Shown here piece after piece: positions 1 through 8,900 of a DNA stretch of 34,915 bases. The notes beneath the pieces are model-generated. The model was not told where the DNA came from. It saw only the letters and a list, made by a program, of their open reading frames with translations, and did not search any database. The DNA comes from Actinomycetota bacterium (GTDB taxonomy: Bacteria > Actinomycetota > Actinomycetes > S36-B12): contig WLOK01000008.1 of assembly GCA_009699315.1 (NCBI GenBank), positions 1 through 34,915 of the forward strand, given 5' to 3'. The translations under genes and the position numbers were made by a program. How positions within the stretch are numbered: the stretch's first letter is position 1; every line of letters begins with the position of its first letter.

Positions 1-101
1 CCTGTTCTGGTTGCGGCAAGACCACGTGGTCGGGTTGCGGAGATCATGCCGATGAGGTTATGGCCAACGTTCCGCTGGAGAAGCGCTGCACGTGCCACTA
101 G
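1..101 (+). CDS. Small cysteine-rich protein, 3' end only (5' part outside window)
   Basis: Reading from base 3, the only frame that gives a sensible ending contains CSGCGKTTWSGCGDH followed by a short tail ending CTCH and a TAG stop at 99-101. This resembles a family of very short uncharacterised bacterial and plant proteins with the pattern CxxCGKTTWxGCGxH and a terminal CxC. The paired cysteines and histidine suggest a small metal (zinc) site, but that is inference. The gene is cut by the window edge, so length and start are unknown. The next gene starts 20 bases downstream on the same strand. Confidence 0.6.
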   Translation, partial: CSGCGKTTWSGCGDHADEVMANVPLEKRCTCH

Positions 102-107
102 GCCCGG

Positions 108-113
108 TATCGT
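108..113 (+). promoter_or_regulatory. Putative -10 element (TATCGT) for a leaderless glycosyltransferase transcript
   Basis: TATCGT fits TANNNT and lies 7 nt before the GTG at 121, which has no recognisable ribosome binding site. The same arrangement recurs at four other genes in the window. No convincing -35 hexamer was found. Confidence 0.35.
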
Positions 114-120
114 CGCGTAG

Positions 121-1431
121 GTGACTATCGATCCCGGAGCGGCGCTGTACGACGCCATGCCCGCGGGAGTTCCATGGCGTATTCCTTCGATCGCGCCACT
201 CGAATCTTGCATCGCCAATCGCGGACTACACGTGTTGCACTGGTCTCGCCCCGACACGTCAAATGGCTACGCGGTTCGCGCACACGGGCTGCTCACGTCG
301 CTCCGACGAGCGGGCTGGGATCCCATCGGCGTTACGCGGCCTGGGTATGACCAGCCTGCCGCGGAAGTAGACGGCATTTCCTATCTGCGGTTGGGTGGCC
401 AAGACTCTGCTGATCGCACCACGATCGCCCACCTTGACATTTATCGCGATCGGCTGATCGAGTTGGCTCGAGAATTGCGCCCGTCCGTCATCCACGCTGC
501 ATCTGAGGCCTCCAACGCAGTCGCGACGATTGAAGCAGCGCGCGCGCTTGATCTCCCGTCCATTTATGAACTTCGTGGACTGTGGCCGCTTACCCGTCTG
601 GGCCGCGTGCCGGCATCAGTAGGCGAGCCTGACTTCGGCACATCCCTACGACTCGAAGTGGAAGCCGCAAAGGCGGCGGACGGAGTTGTCGCCATCAGCG
701 ATCAATTGGCGAGCTGGCTCGTTCGACGTGGTGTGTCGAAAGACAAGATCATCGTCGTGCCCAACGGGGTTGACACGGAACGATTCACCCCACAACCACG
801 AGACGAAGCACTTGCCGCCGAGCTCGGTGTTACTGACAAGGTCGTTATCGGATACGCGGGGTCGATCGTGGAGTACGAAGGCCTCGAAAATCTCTTGCTC
901 GCCACGGCGCGATTGCGACACCTGAAGTCCCACATGCACGTGCTCATCATCGGACATGGCTACCAACTCGATGATCTTCGCCGAATGTCTGCTGGCTTAG
1001 GACTCGCTGACCTGGTCACCTTCACCGGTCGCGTGCCACACGAGGACATTGAGCGCTACTACTCCTGCATCGATATCGCGCCCTTCCCGCGCCTGAACCG
1101 CCCGCTCACCGACTTGGTGAGTCCGCTTAAACCACTCGAAGTTATGGCGCAGCGCAAGGCGGTCGTCGTGTCCTCGTGCAAGGGGCTAAAGGACATCGCG
1201 TCGGCTGGTGTCGCACGGTCTTTCCCCGGGACGAGCTATGTGGAACTCGCCAAAGTTCTTGAGGAGTTGGTCACTGACGACTCTGCTCGCGATGCCCTCG
1301 CCCAAGCAGGTTACGAATGGGTGCGGGCAACTCGCCGGTGGGACGATGTGACTGTCCCTCTCTATGCCATGCTCACCACATTGTCGGGACAGCAGAAGTC
1401 GTCCGCACCGAGCCGAGGAGAAGTCGCGTGA
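121..1431 (+). CDS. Glycosyltransferase family 4 (GT-B fold)
   Basis: A 436-residue GT-B glycosyltransferase that probably transfers an activated sugar during surface polysaccharide or glycolipid assembly; donor and acceptor cannot be told. The N-terminal acceptor domain includes SNGYAVRAHGLL, typical of GT4 enzymes. The hinge is followed by VVAISDQLASWLVRRG and VVPNGVDTERF, then YAGSIVEYEGLENLL and the donor-site segment SPLKPLEVMAQRKAVV, where the Glu is the conserved nucleotide-sugar contact. The GTG at 121 is chosen because a -10-like hexamer stands 7 nt upstream; an internal ATG at 157 is the alternative. Its TGA overlaps the GTG of the next gene (GTGA, 1428-1431), so the two are translationally coupled. 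No signal peptide or membrane segment is visible, so it should act on the cytoplasmic face. Confidence 0.88.
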   Translation: MTIDPGAALYDAMPAGVPWRIPSIAPLESCIANRGLHVLHWSRPDTSNGYAVRAHGLLTSLRRAGWDPIGVTRPGYDQPAAEVDGISYLRLGGQDSADRTTIAHLDIYRDRLIELARELRPSVIHAASEASNAVATIEAARALDLPSIYELRGLWPLTRLGRVPASVGEPDFGTSLRLEVEAAKAADGVVAISDQLASWLVRRGVSKDKIIVVPNGVDTERFTPQPRDEALAAELGVTDKVVIGYAGSIVEYEGLENLLLATARLRHLKSHMHVLIIGHGYQLDDLRRMSAGLGLADLVTFTGRVPHEDIERYYSCIDIAPFPRLNRPLTDLVSPLKPLEVMAQRKAVVVSSCKGLKDIASAGVARSFPGTSYVELAKVLEELVTDDSARDALAQAGYEWVRATRRWDDVTVPLYAMLTTLSGQQKSSAPSRGEVA

Positions 1432-1700
1432 CGCAAGACAGCGAAGCTCTGGAGATATTGGCGCGTGAAATCGACGTGCTCACCAGAATGCTGCGCAAAC
1501 GTGAAGAGCAGGTCAACGAATACGCCCAATCCGCCCTACGCGTTGCTGAGGCCAATGCCGACCTAGCAGCGCGCACGGCGCGTGCGGAAGACGAGCTGAA
1601 GAATGCCAAAGAACAACTCGGCAAGGCCAACTCTCGGGTGAAGTCCATGGAACGCAGTAGATCGTGGCGTTGGACTCGTTTCCTCCGCCGCGGGAAATAG
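1428..1700 (+). CDS. Small coiled-coil protein coupled to the glycosyltransferase
   Basis: A 90-residue protein beginning VTQDSEALEI. The GTG start overlaps the upstream TGA and has GAGGAG at 1415-1420 as ribosome binding site. Residues about 5-75 are one charged heptad-like helix (many E, K, A, L, R), predicted coiled coil. The C terminus reads SMERSRSWRWTRFLRRGK. The 'RSRSWR-x-T-x-x-LR' tail is common at the ends of coiled-coil segments attached to actinobacterial glycosyltransferases and methyltransferases of surface polysaccharide loci. It is therefore probably an accessory or scaffolding subunit, perhaps membrane-associated through the basic tail. The function is not known. Confidence 0.7.
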   Translation: MTQDSEALEILAREIDVLTRMLRKREEQVNEYAQSALRVAEANADLAARTARAEDELKNAKEQLGKANSRVKSMERSRSWRWTRFLRRGK

Positions 1701-1705
1701 TCACC

Positions 1706-2377
1706 GTGACTGATTCGCGTCATGCCGCTTTTGCTTCGACCACCCGGAGTTTCTATCCCCTCCTCGTCGGCCTATTCGTCGGCCTTCTCCTCATCTCTAA
1801 TGTGGGTGCGGTCAAGCTCATCACCTTTGGGCCGATCATTGTCGACGGAGGCGCGTTCCTCTTTCCGCTGGTCTACATCGTGGGTGACGTACTCAGTGAG
1901 GTCTACGGATTCAAGGCGACCCGACGCGCGATCGTGCTGGGTTTCGCCGTATCAATTCTCGCGGCGTTGGTCTTCTGGCTGGTCCAGATCTCACCTGCAG
2001 CAGACGGATGGGAGAACCAAGCCGCATTCGAGTCGATTCTTGGCTTCGTACCTCGAATTGTGCTTGCCAGTGTCTGCGGATTCCTTGTCGGCCAACTACT
2101 TAATTCGTACGTGCTCGTCAAGATCAAGGAGCGCACGCAAGAAAAGGCCCTGTGGCTTCGACTCCTTGGATCAACTGTTGTGGGGGAGTTCGCTGACACG
2201 GTTGTCTTCTGCACGATCGCATTCCTCGGCGTGATCACCGGCACCGAGTTCTTGCTGTACGTAGTGATCGGCTATTTCTATAAGACGCTCGTTGAGGTCA
2301 TCCTCCTGCCGGTGTCCTACCGGGTGATTGCTTACGTCAAGCGCAAGGAACCGACCTATGAAGTCATCGCGGCGTAG
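1706..2377 (+). CDS. yhhQ: Queuosine precursor transporter, YhhQ/VUT family
   Basis: A 223-residue polytopic membrane protein (about six hydrophobic segments) of the YhhQ (formerly DUF165) family, which imports queuosine precursors or queuine. Diagnostic segments are FPLVYIVGDVLSEVYGFKA in the second third, and later VGEFADTVVFCTIAF and GYFYKTLVEVILLP. The GTG at 1706 is preferred because it begins just before the conserved N-terminal region; an ATG at 1664 would lie inside the upstream gene. The gene converges on tgt, and their 3' ends overlap by 22 bp. Transport plus Tgt is the minimal queuine salvage set. No queC/D/E/F genes are in the window, so salvage rather than synthesis is inferred. 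Confidence 0.88.
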   Translation: MTDSRHAAFASTTRSFYPLLVGLFVGLLLISNVGAVKLITFGPIIVDGGAFLFPLVYIVGDVLSEVYGFKATRRAIVLGFAVSILAALVFWLVQISPAADGWENQAAFESILGFVPRIVLASVCGFLVGQLLNSYVLVKIKERTQEKALWLRLLGSTVVGEFADTVVFCTIAFLGVITGTEFLLYVVIGYFYKTLVEVILLPVSYRVIAYVKRKEPTYEVIAA

Positions 2378-3570
2378 TATCGGCCTTCGAACTCGGTGCG
2401 ATACGCATCGAAGTCCCCGTTCTCGATGCTTGCGCGAATTCGGTCGACCAGAGTCACGATGAAGTGCTCGTTGTGAATTGTCGCCAGCGTCGAGGCGATC
2501 ATTTCTTTGGCTTTAAATCCGTGATGGAGATACGCACGGGTGTAGTGAGTGCATGTGTAGCACGTGCACTCAGCATCTATGGGCTCAAAGCGCCGACGAT
2601 TGGCACTGGTCAATAGGTTGTATCGGCCCGCTGTCGAATACACCGCGCTATTGCGGGCGACCCGTGATGGAGAGACGCAATCGAAGGTGTCTGCCCCCTG
2701 CTCAATCGCAGCGAAGAGGTCATCGGGTTCGCCGATGCCCAGCAGGTGGCGTGGTTTGTTCTCGGGCAGTTCCTCAGTCACCCAGCCCACGATCGTGCCC
2801 AGCTGGCTCTTCTCCAGCGCGCCGCCGATGCCGAAGCCATCAAACTCCAACGCCCCGAGGTCGCCAGCCGCCTTGCGCCGCAAGTCTTCGTACTGAGCGC
2901 CCTGAACGACGCCGAAGAGTGCTTGATATGGCCGATGTGCGCGCGCCAGTGTGAGTCGTTGGTGTTCGGCGATACACCGCAACGCCCACTCGTAGGTGCG
3001 ATCAAGGGAACGCTCCTGATAGCCGCGGGTGTTCAGCAAGGTCGTGCATTCGTCGAAGGCGAACATAATGTCGGCGCCGATCTGATGTTGCACCTGCATG
3101 GACACCTCGGGGGTGAATCGATGCGACGAGCCATCGAGATGCGATTTGAATGTCACGCCATCGTCGTCCACGTGCGCGAGTCGATCCTTGCCCTCCGCCA
3201 TCACATCGTCGTTTTGGTGTCCCGTCACATCCATAGCGAGAACCTTCTTGAACCCGATGCCCAAAGAGAGCACTTGGAAACCGCCGCTGTCGGTGAAGGT
3301 GGGGCCGGGCCAGTTCATGAAGGCGCCCAAGCCGCCGGCCTCGTCAAGAATGTCCGGGCCGGGTTGCAGATATAAGTGGTAGGCATTCGAGAGCAGCGCT
3401 TGCGCACCCAAGTCGGCCATCGACTCTGGCAGCACGGACTTCACGGTGGCTTTAGTGCCCACGGGGATGAATGCCGGAGTGCGGATTACGCCATGTGGGG
3501 TCGTGATCGTGCCTGTGCGACCGAGGCGACCCTCGAGTCGATGATCGACCTCGTACGCGAATCCAGACAC
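2356..3570 (-). CDS. tgt: Queuine/preQ1 tRNA-guanine transglycosylase
   Basis: A TIM-barrel enzyme that exchanges guanine-34 for preQ1 or queuine in tRNAs with GUN anticodons. From the GTG at 3570 the protein has 404 residues. Visible sites are TDSGGFQ with D94, FDECT with D173, the nucleophile region FDCVSPSRVARN with D297, and a complete zinc site CTCYTC (C335, C337, C340) plus H366 in TIHN. The sequence continues in frame upstream to 3621, but homology-like sequence begins near VSGFAYEVDH. Two adjacent GTG codons (3573 and 3570) are both possible starts. The active-site loop reads DECTTLLNTRGYQ rather than the common DECTPYP form, which matches an actinobacterial subgroup and may affect substrate choice. 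Confidence 0.93.
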   Translation of the reverse strand: MSGFAYEVDHRLEGRLGRTGTITTPHGVIRTPAFIPVGTKATVKSVLPESMADLGAQALLSNAYHLYLQPGPDILDEAGGLGAFMNWPGPTFTDSGGFQVLSLGIGFKKVLAMDVTGHQNDDVMAEGKDRLAHVDDDGVTFKSHLDGSSHRFTPEVSMQVQHQIGADIMFAFDECTTLLNTRGYQERSLDRTYEWALRCIAEHQRLTLARAHRPYQALFGVVQGAQYEDLRRKAAGDLGALEFDGFGIGGALEKSQLGTIVGWVTEELPENKPRHLLGIGEPDDLFAAIEQGADTFDCVSPSRVARNSAVYSTAGRYNLLTSANRRRFEPIDAECTCYTCTHYTRAYLHHGFKAKEMIASTLATIHNEHFIVTLVDRIRASIENGDFDAYRTEFEGRYYAAMTS

Positions 3571-3611
3571 CACGCCATCCAAGCAGACGGGCGTCACCGC
3601 CCGAGTCGACC

Positions 3612-3617
3612 TACACT
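3612..3617 (+). promoter_or_regulatory. Putative -10 element (TACACT), leaderless start of the molybdoenzyme gene
   Basis: TACACT lies exactly 6 nt before the GTG at 3624, and no Shine-Dalgarno-like sequence intervenes. Transcription would begin at or next to the start codon. It sits in the short divergent gap shared with tgt. Confidence 0.45.
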
Positions 3618-3623
3618 TCACGG

Positions 3624-4382
3624 GTGACCGACTGGCCAGAGGCTGATGAAGAGACCCCGTGGCGCTCCGATGAGCGCCGCTTTAGTCGCCGTTCGCTCCT
3701 AGGCGTAGGCCTCAGCGTTGTCGCAGCGGGTGGCCTTGGCGCAGTGGTGTGGCAGGCCACCAAGTCTCAATCGCCGAAAGCGACCCCACAGCCGTTGGGC
3801 ACTGCGTGGAATGACCTCAACATTCCGCCGCCCGGGCCTGCCGATGAATTCCAGTACTACACCGTGGTCGAACCCGTGCCCGTCGTTGCAGCAGCCGACT
3901 GGACGATGACGGTGGGTGGCCTCGTCGGATCGGCCAGCACGTTGTCGATGAAGGACCTGCGACAACTGCCGCAAACAGGACTCACGCGCGATTTCCAGTG
4001 CGTCACCGGATGGCGAGTGTCGCAAGTGCCATGGTCGGGTGTTCTGGTGCGCGATTTGCTGCGCGAGGTCAAGGCCGACTCCGCAGCGGGCGCACTGCGC
4101 ATCACGTCCTTCGATGGCGTCTACGACGAATCTCTTACGATCGATCAGGCCAAGCGCGACGACGTCCTCATCGCAACTTCGATGTACGGCAAACCGGTGT
4201 CTCACGAGCGCGGAGGTCCCGTGCGACTCATTGTCGCGCCGATGTACGGCTACAAGTCGTTGAAGTGGCTAGGCGGCGTAGAAGTGCAAGCCGAAGTCAC
4301 GCCCGGCTATTGGGAGAAGCGTGGCTACGACGTGGATGCATGGGTAGGGCAGAGCAATGGTCGAACGGATGAACCTACTTAG
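3624..4382 (+). CDS. Exported molybdopterin-dependent oxidoreductase, sulfite oxidase/MsrP-like fold
   Basis: A 252-residue protein. Residues 20-26 read FSRRSLL, followed by a hydrophobic stretch (about 27-45). This is a Tat-like signal or membrane anchor, which suits export of a folded molybdoenzyme. The catalytic domain contains DFQCVTGW with C126 as the expected molybdenum ligand, then SQVPWSGVLVRDLL, and near the end RLIVAPMYGYKSLKWLGGV, all typical of the SUOX fold. The length fits single-domain YedY/MsrP-like enzymes without a heme or dimerisation domain. The substrate is unknown. Because Xsc in this window releases sulfite, a role in sulfite oxidation is possible but unproven. The 3' end overlaps that of the aminotransferase by 4 bp. 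Confidence 0.85.
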   Translation: MTDWPEADEETPWRSDERRFSRRSLLGVGLSVVAAGGLGAVVWQATKSQSPKATPQPLGTAWNDLNIPPPGPADEFQYYTVVEPVPVVAAADWTMTVGGLVGSASTLSMKDLRQLPQTGLTRDFQCVTGWRVSQVPWSGVLVRDLLREVKADSAAGALRITSFDGVYDESLTIDQAKRDDVLIATSMYGKPVSHERGGPVRLIVAPMYGYKSLKWLGGVEVQAEVTPGYWEKRGYDVDAWVGQSNGRTDEPT

Positions 4383-5734
4383 ACCGCGTAGGAGTCGACC
4401 ACTGCCAATGCCTCGTCGAGGATCGTGATGGCATCCTTGACTTCGGTCTCGCCGACATTGCAGGGCGGAACAATATGTAGGCGGTTGCCGGTGGCGAAGA
4501 CCAGAAGTCCACGCTTCTTGCACTCTGCCGCTGCCTTGCCGACCGCGTTGTCGCCGCCGCTGTAACTTGGCGCGGCGCCGTAGGGCACAGCGGGCTCGCG
4601 GGTCTCACGATTGGTGACGAGCTCCAGCGCCCAGAAGACACCAAGCCCACGAACGTCACCCACGATCGGATGTCGCGTCGCCAACTCGCGCAAGGCCGGT
4701 CCGAGATGGTTCGCGCCGATGTTTGTGGCATTCTCCATCGTCCCCTCTTCGTGCATGGCGTCGATCGCTGCACAAATGGAGGCCATGGCGACGGGGTGTC
4801 CGGAGTAGGTAAGACCGCCCGGAAACACTCGGTCCTGGAATGTCGCCACGATCTTCTCGGAGATGATGACGCCGCCCACAGGGATGTATCCGGAGTTGAC
4901 GCCCTTCGCGAACGTCACCAGATCAGGGGCGAAGTTGTAGTTCTGGTAGGCGAACCACTTGCCTGTGCGCCCAAAACCGGCCATAACTTCGTCACAGATC
5001 ATGATGATGCCGTGCTTGTCGCAGAGCGCTCGCACACCTTCGAGGTATCCGGGCGGCGGCGGGATAATGCCTGCAGTGCCCACTACGGTTTCCATCATGA
5101 TTGCCGCGATGGTCGGACCTTCGAACATGATGACCTGCTCGAGATGCTCGAGCGCGCGTTCGCACTCTTCTTGCTCCGTCGTTGCATGGAACGGGGAGCG
5201 GTAGAGGAATGGGCCGAAGAAGTGCACGTGATCGGCCGTGTACTCGTTGGGCCAACGGCGCTGATCGCCGGTTGCGGCGATGGCGGTGGTCGTGTTTCCG
5301 TGGTAGCTGCGGTAGTAAGTCAGTACCTTGCGGCGCCCGGTGTGAAGTCGAGCCATCCGAATCGCGTTCTCCACTGCGTCCGCACCACCATTGGTGAAGA
5401 ACACCTGCGAGAAGTTATCGGCAGAGACATCGATGATCTTCTTTGCTGCCTCACCTCGTACGTCGATCGCGTGCTGTGGGGCGATGGTCGCCATTCGACC
5501 AGCCTGCTTTTGGATTGCCGCCACGATCTTTGGATGCTGGTGGCCCATGTTTGTGTAGACCAACTGCCCTGAGAAGTCTAGGAAGCGATTGCCGTCGTAG
5601 TCCCAGACGTAGTTTCCTTCGGCGCCCGCAATGACCATCGGATTGAGGGTTGCCTGCGCACTCCACGAGTGGAAGACGTACTTGCGGTCAAGGTCGTATA
5701 CGCGCTTGCCCTCTTCGGGATTGGCAGCAGACAT
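4379..5734 (-). CDS. tpa: Class III PLP aminotransferase, probably taurine aminotransferase (Tpa/Toa)
   Basis: Fold-type I, PLP-dependent class III aminotransferase. Segments include MVIAGAEGNYVWDYDGNRF near the N terminus, NGGADAVENAIRMAR, YRSYHGNT, MICDEVMAGFGRTGKWFAY (cofactor-binding Asp) and TFAKGVNSGYIPVGGV with the Schiff-base Lys. These closely resemble taurine aminotransferases, which convert taurine to sulfoacetaldehyde. The xsc-pta-tauCAB operon nearby supports this. Whether pyruvate (Tpa) or 2-oxoglutarate (Toa) is the acceptor cannot be read from the sequence; the adjacent glutamate dehydrogenase mildly favours 2-oxoglutarate. The ATG at 5734 is chosen because AGAGAG lies about 10 nt upstream and a sigma-70 promoter (5767-5795) would give a leader of about 26 nt. 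A GTG at 5761 would add nine residues. Other omega-aminotransferase substrates remain possible. Confidence 0.82.
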   Translation of the reverse strand: MSAANPEEGKRVYDLDRKYVFHSWSAQATLNPMVIAGAEGNYVWDYDGNRFLDFSGQLVYTNMGHQHPKIVAAIQKQAGRMATIAPQHAIDVRGEAAKKIIDVSADNFSQVFFTNGGADAVENAIRMARLHTGRRKVLTYYRSYHGNTTTAIAATGDQRRWPNEYTADHVHFFGPFLYRSPFHATTEQEECERALEHLEQVIMFEGPTIAAIMMETVVGTAGIIPPPPGYLEGVRALCDKHGIIMICDEVMAGFGRTGKWFAYQNYNFAPDLVTFAKGVNSGYIPVGGVIISEKIVATFQDRVFPGGLTYSGHPVAMASICAAIDAMHEEGTMENATNIGANHLGPALRELATRHPIVGDVRGLGVFWALELVTNRETREPAVPYGAAPSYSGGDNAVGKAAAECKKRGLLVFATGNRLHIVPPCNVGETEVKDAITILDEALAVVDSYAV

Positions 5735-5766
5735 GTCAACTCGCTCTCTGATCGACGTCACTTACG

Positions 5767-5795
5767 AGTGTAGGCGTGGAACCTTCAGTAGACAA
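5767..5795 (-). promoter_or_regulatory. Sigma-70-type promoter of the taurine aminotransferase gene
   Basis: On the minus strand TTGTCT (5795-5790) and TACACT (5772-5767) are separated by exactly 17 nt. Transcription would start near 5760, about 26 nt before the ATG at 5734. The rest of the divergent gap to the glutamate dehydrogenase gene (5796-5944) shows no clear second promoter. Confidence 0.55.
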
Positions 5796-5944
5796 CCATG
5801 CAACATCTCGAAATCCTGAAAATCCATGTGTTACGGGGATTCTCGAGGCAACTCGGCGATTCCTTTGCGCGAGGCTCGCTCCATCGCGCATGCTGGTAGT
5901 ACCCGATTTACGACAATTGAAGCCACGGAATACGAGGTGCTCGG

Positions 5945-8900
5945 GTGAATGATCGCGTGACCGCAAGATTTACTGCCCTGGTAGATCCCGCTGACATTGC
6001 CAACTTCTCGACTGACGAGCTGGCGGATCTCATCGGTGGTCTGCGATCTACTGCAGGCAATCGTATTCCTGGCTCTCCCAATGTGAAGGAACTGCGGACT
6101 CAGTTGGGTTTCGATGTCCTTCACATAACCACAGATGACATGCCGTTCCTTGTGGACTCCATTGTCACGGCTCTCGAACGCATGGGTAGATCGATCGTCG
6201 TTCTCTTTCATCCCCAGTTCGTTGTGCGTCGAGGCAACGACGGCGAACTGGTCGAAATCTGCTCAGAAGATGCCGACGATCCGTTGCCCAGCGGTGCGCT
6301 GACCGAATCGTGGATAACTGTCGTGCTAGAACGCGACTATTCCGATCACCCAGCAAACGTCGTCGATGCAATCCACGCAGTGCTCGTGTCGGTACGTCAG
6401 ACCGTAGTCGATTGGCCGGCGATGCGTGGGCGTGCGCATGTCATTGCATCCGATCTGCGTGCGGCACCGCCGACCGGCGTATCTCTCGATGATGCAAGCG
6501 AAGCGGCTGACTTACTTGATTGGCTGTTAGATGATCACCTTACGTTCCTCGGTTACCGCCAATACGAGCTCCGTGGTGTCGACGGGGAAGACGTGCTTGA
6601 CCCGGTCCCGGGCAGCGGCCTCGGGCTTCTCCATCAATATGAACCAGCGCCGTCGACTTCTTTTTCCTCTTTGCCGCCGGTGGTTCGTGCAAAGGCACGC
6701 GAGACCGAACTGCTTGTGCTCACTAAGTCCAATGCGAGGTCTCCCGTACATCGCTCCACACACATGGACTACTTCGGGATCAAAATATTCGATTCCGCTG
6801 GTGCCGTGGCTGGGGAGCATCGCTTTCTGGGATTGCTCACGTCCTCAGCCAATGCCGCCAGTATTCGAGAAACACCAGTCATTAGACGACGTGCCGAAGC
6901 TGTTGCGAATGCACTCAATGTGACCGCAGCATCGCATTACGGGCGCGACCTTGAAAACTTTCTGGAGACTTATCCCCGAGATGAACTCTTCGCTACTAGC
7001 GACGACGAGCTCGTGGTGATTGCATCGGGCGTCTTGCAAATGCAGAACCGGCGCCAGACGCGTCTCTTCACTCGTAGTGATGCGTACGGCCGATTCGTCA
7101 CTTGCCTCGTCTATTTGCCTCGCGACCGCTACACCACGCAAGTTCGGATGAAGATTTCCGATGTTCTTCAGGGCGAAATAGGTGGAGTGTCAGTAGATTT
7201 CACCGCTCGGGTGACGGAGTCACCTACCGCACGCCTCGATTACGTCGTTCGCTTGCCGCAGGGTTCGACCGTTCCCACTATCAAGTACTCAGAGCTCGAG
7301 TCGAAGGTGGCCGCAGTCACCCGCAGTTGGTGGGACGACTTCTGCGCTATCGCAGTCCGTGATATTCCCGAGGGTGAAGTGGGTGAGTTTCTCCGAGCGT
7401 TTGAGGGGGCCTTCCCCGAGTCATACAAAGAGGACTATTCCCCGGCCGCCGGAGTCCGTGATGCGCGGACGATTTTCGGACTCGTAGATGGGCGACTCGA
7501 TCTAGAACTCGCCGACTCGGGCGGCGCACAAGACCGGACAAGTCACTTTCGTATCATCGCGCTGGGACGACCTATGTCGTTGACGCGTGTCCTGCCCATG
7601 CTGCAGCACCTCGGCGTGGAAGTGCGCGATGAGCACCCATACGAGATTGAATGCAATGACGATCGGTTGGCCGCAATTTTGAACTTTGGGCTTGAGGCAT
7701 TGCCGACACCGTTTCCTAAGGCGGAAACCCTGCCTGCTCGTTTCCGAGCTGCCTTCCGAGCCGCCTGGGATGGGCGAAGTGACAGCGATGCTCTCAATGG
7801 CCTCATCATCAAGGGAGGTCTTGAGTGGAGAGAAGTTGTCGTGCTCCGCGCCTACGTACGCCATCTGCGCCAGGGTTCCCTGCCGTTCGGGCTTGACTAC
7901 CTTGAGCGAGCATTGCTGCAGCATCCCGCTATTTGTGCTCTGCTCATCGAACTCTTCCACGCCAGAATGCGCCCAAGCGGTGGGGATACACGGGAGACAC
8001 ATGCGGTCCTCAAAGACATAGCCTCGGCACTTGATGCAGTCCAGAGTCTCGACGATGACCGGATTCTGCGCTGCGTCCTCGAACAGATCCAAGCGACACT
8101 ACGTACGAATTTCTATTCCCAGGACTTTGGGGGAAGAGCCCGTGTCGCTTTTGGCTTGAAGATGAATCCCCGCGATCTTGCACACTTGCCTGCGCCGCGA
8201 CCGATGTTCGAGATGTGGGTCTACTCGCCGCGGGTGGAGGGAGTGCACCTGCGCTTCGGTCTGGTAGCCCGTGGGGGCTTGCGCTGGAGTGATCGTCCAG
8301 AGGATTTCCGTACTGAGGTTCTCGGTCTCGTGAAGGCTCAGGAAGTCAAGAACGCCATTATCGTTCCGGTTGGTGCGAAAGGCGGATTCCTCGCCAAAAG
8401 ATTGCCAGACCCACTTGTCGATCGTGACGCGTGGATGGAGGAAGGGCGCGCTGCCTATCGAGAATTCGTAAGCGCGCTGTTATCTATGACTGACAACCTT
8501 GTCGATGGCGAAGTAGTGCCCCCAGCGGATGTCCTGCGTCATGATGGCGACGATCCATATCTCGTGGTCGCTGCCGACAAGGGCACCGCGACCTTCTCGG
8601 ATCTGGCTAATTCGATTGCGGCCGAATACGGGTTCTGGCTTGGGGACGCTTTCGCGTCTGGCGGATCGCACGGCTATGACCACAAGCGCATGGGCATCAC
8701 CGCCCGCGGCGCTTGGGAGTCTGTCAAGCGGCACTTCCGTGAGATGGAAGTCAATACTCAGACTCAGGATTTCACCGTTGTGGGCATTGGCGACATGAGC
8801 GGCGACGTCTTCGGCAACGGAATGCTGCTTAGTCCGCACATCAGGCTGGTCGCGGCATTCGACCACCGCGACATATTCATCGATCCGAAGCCTGACCCGA

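Noticed and set aside
4670-5572. A 300-residue open frame on the plus strand opposite the aminotransferase gene
   Set aside because: It is antisense to a well-conserved gene, has no recognisable domain and shows low-quality His/Arg/Cys-rich composition.
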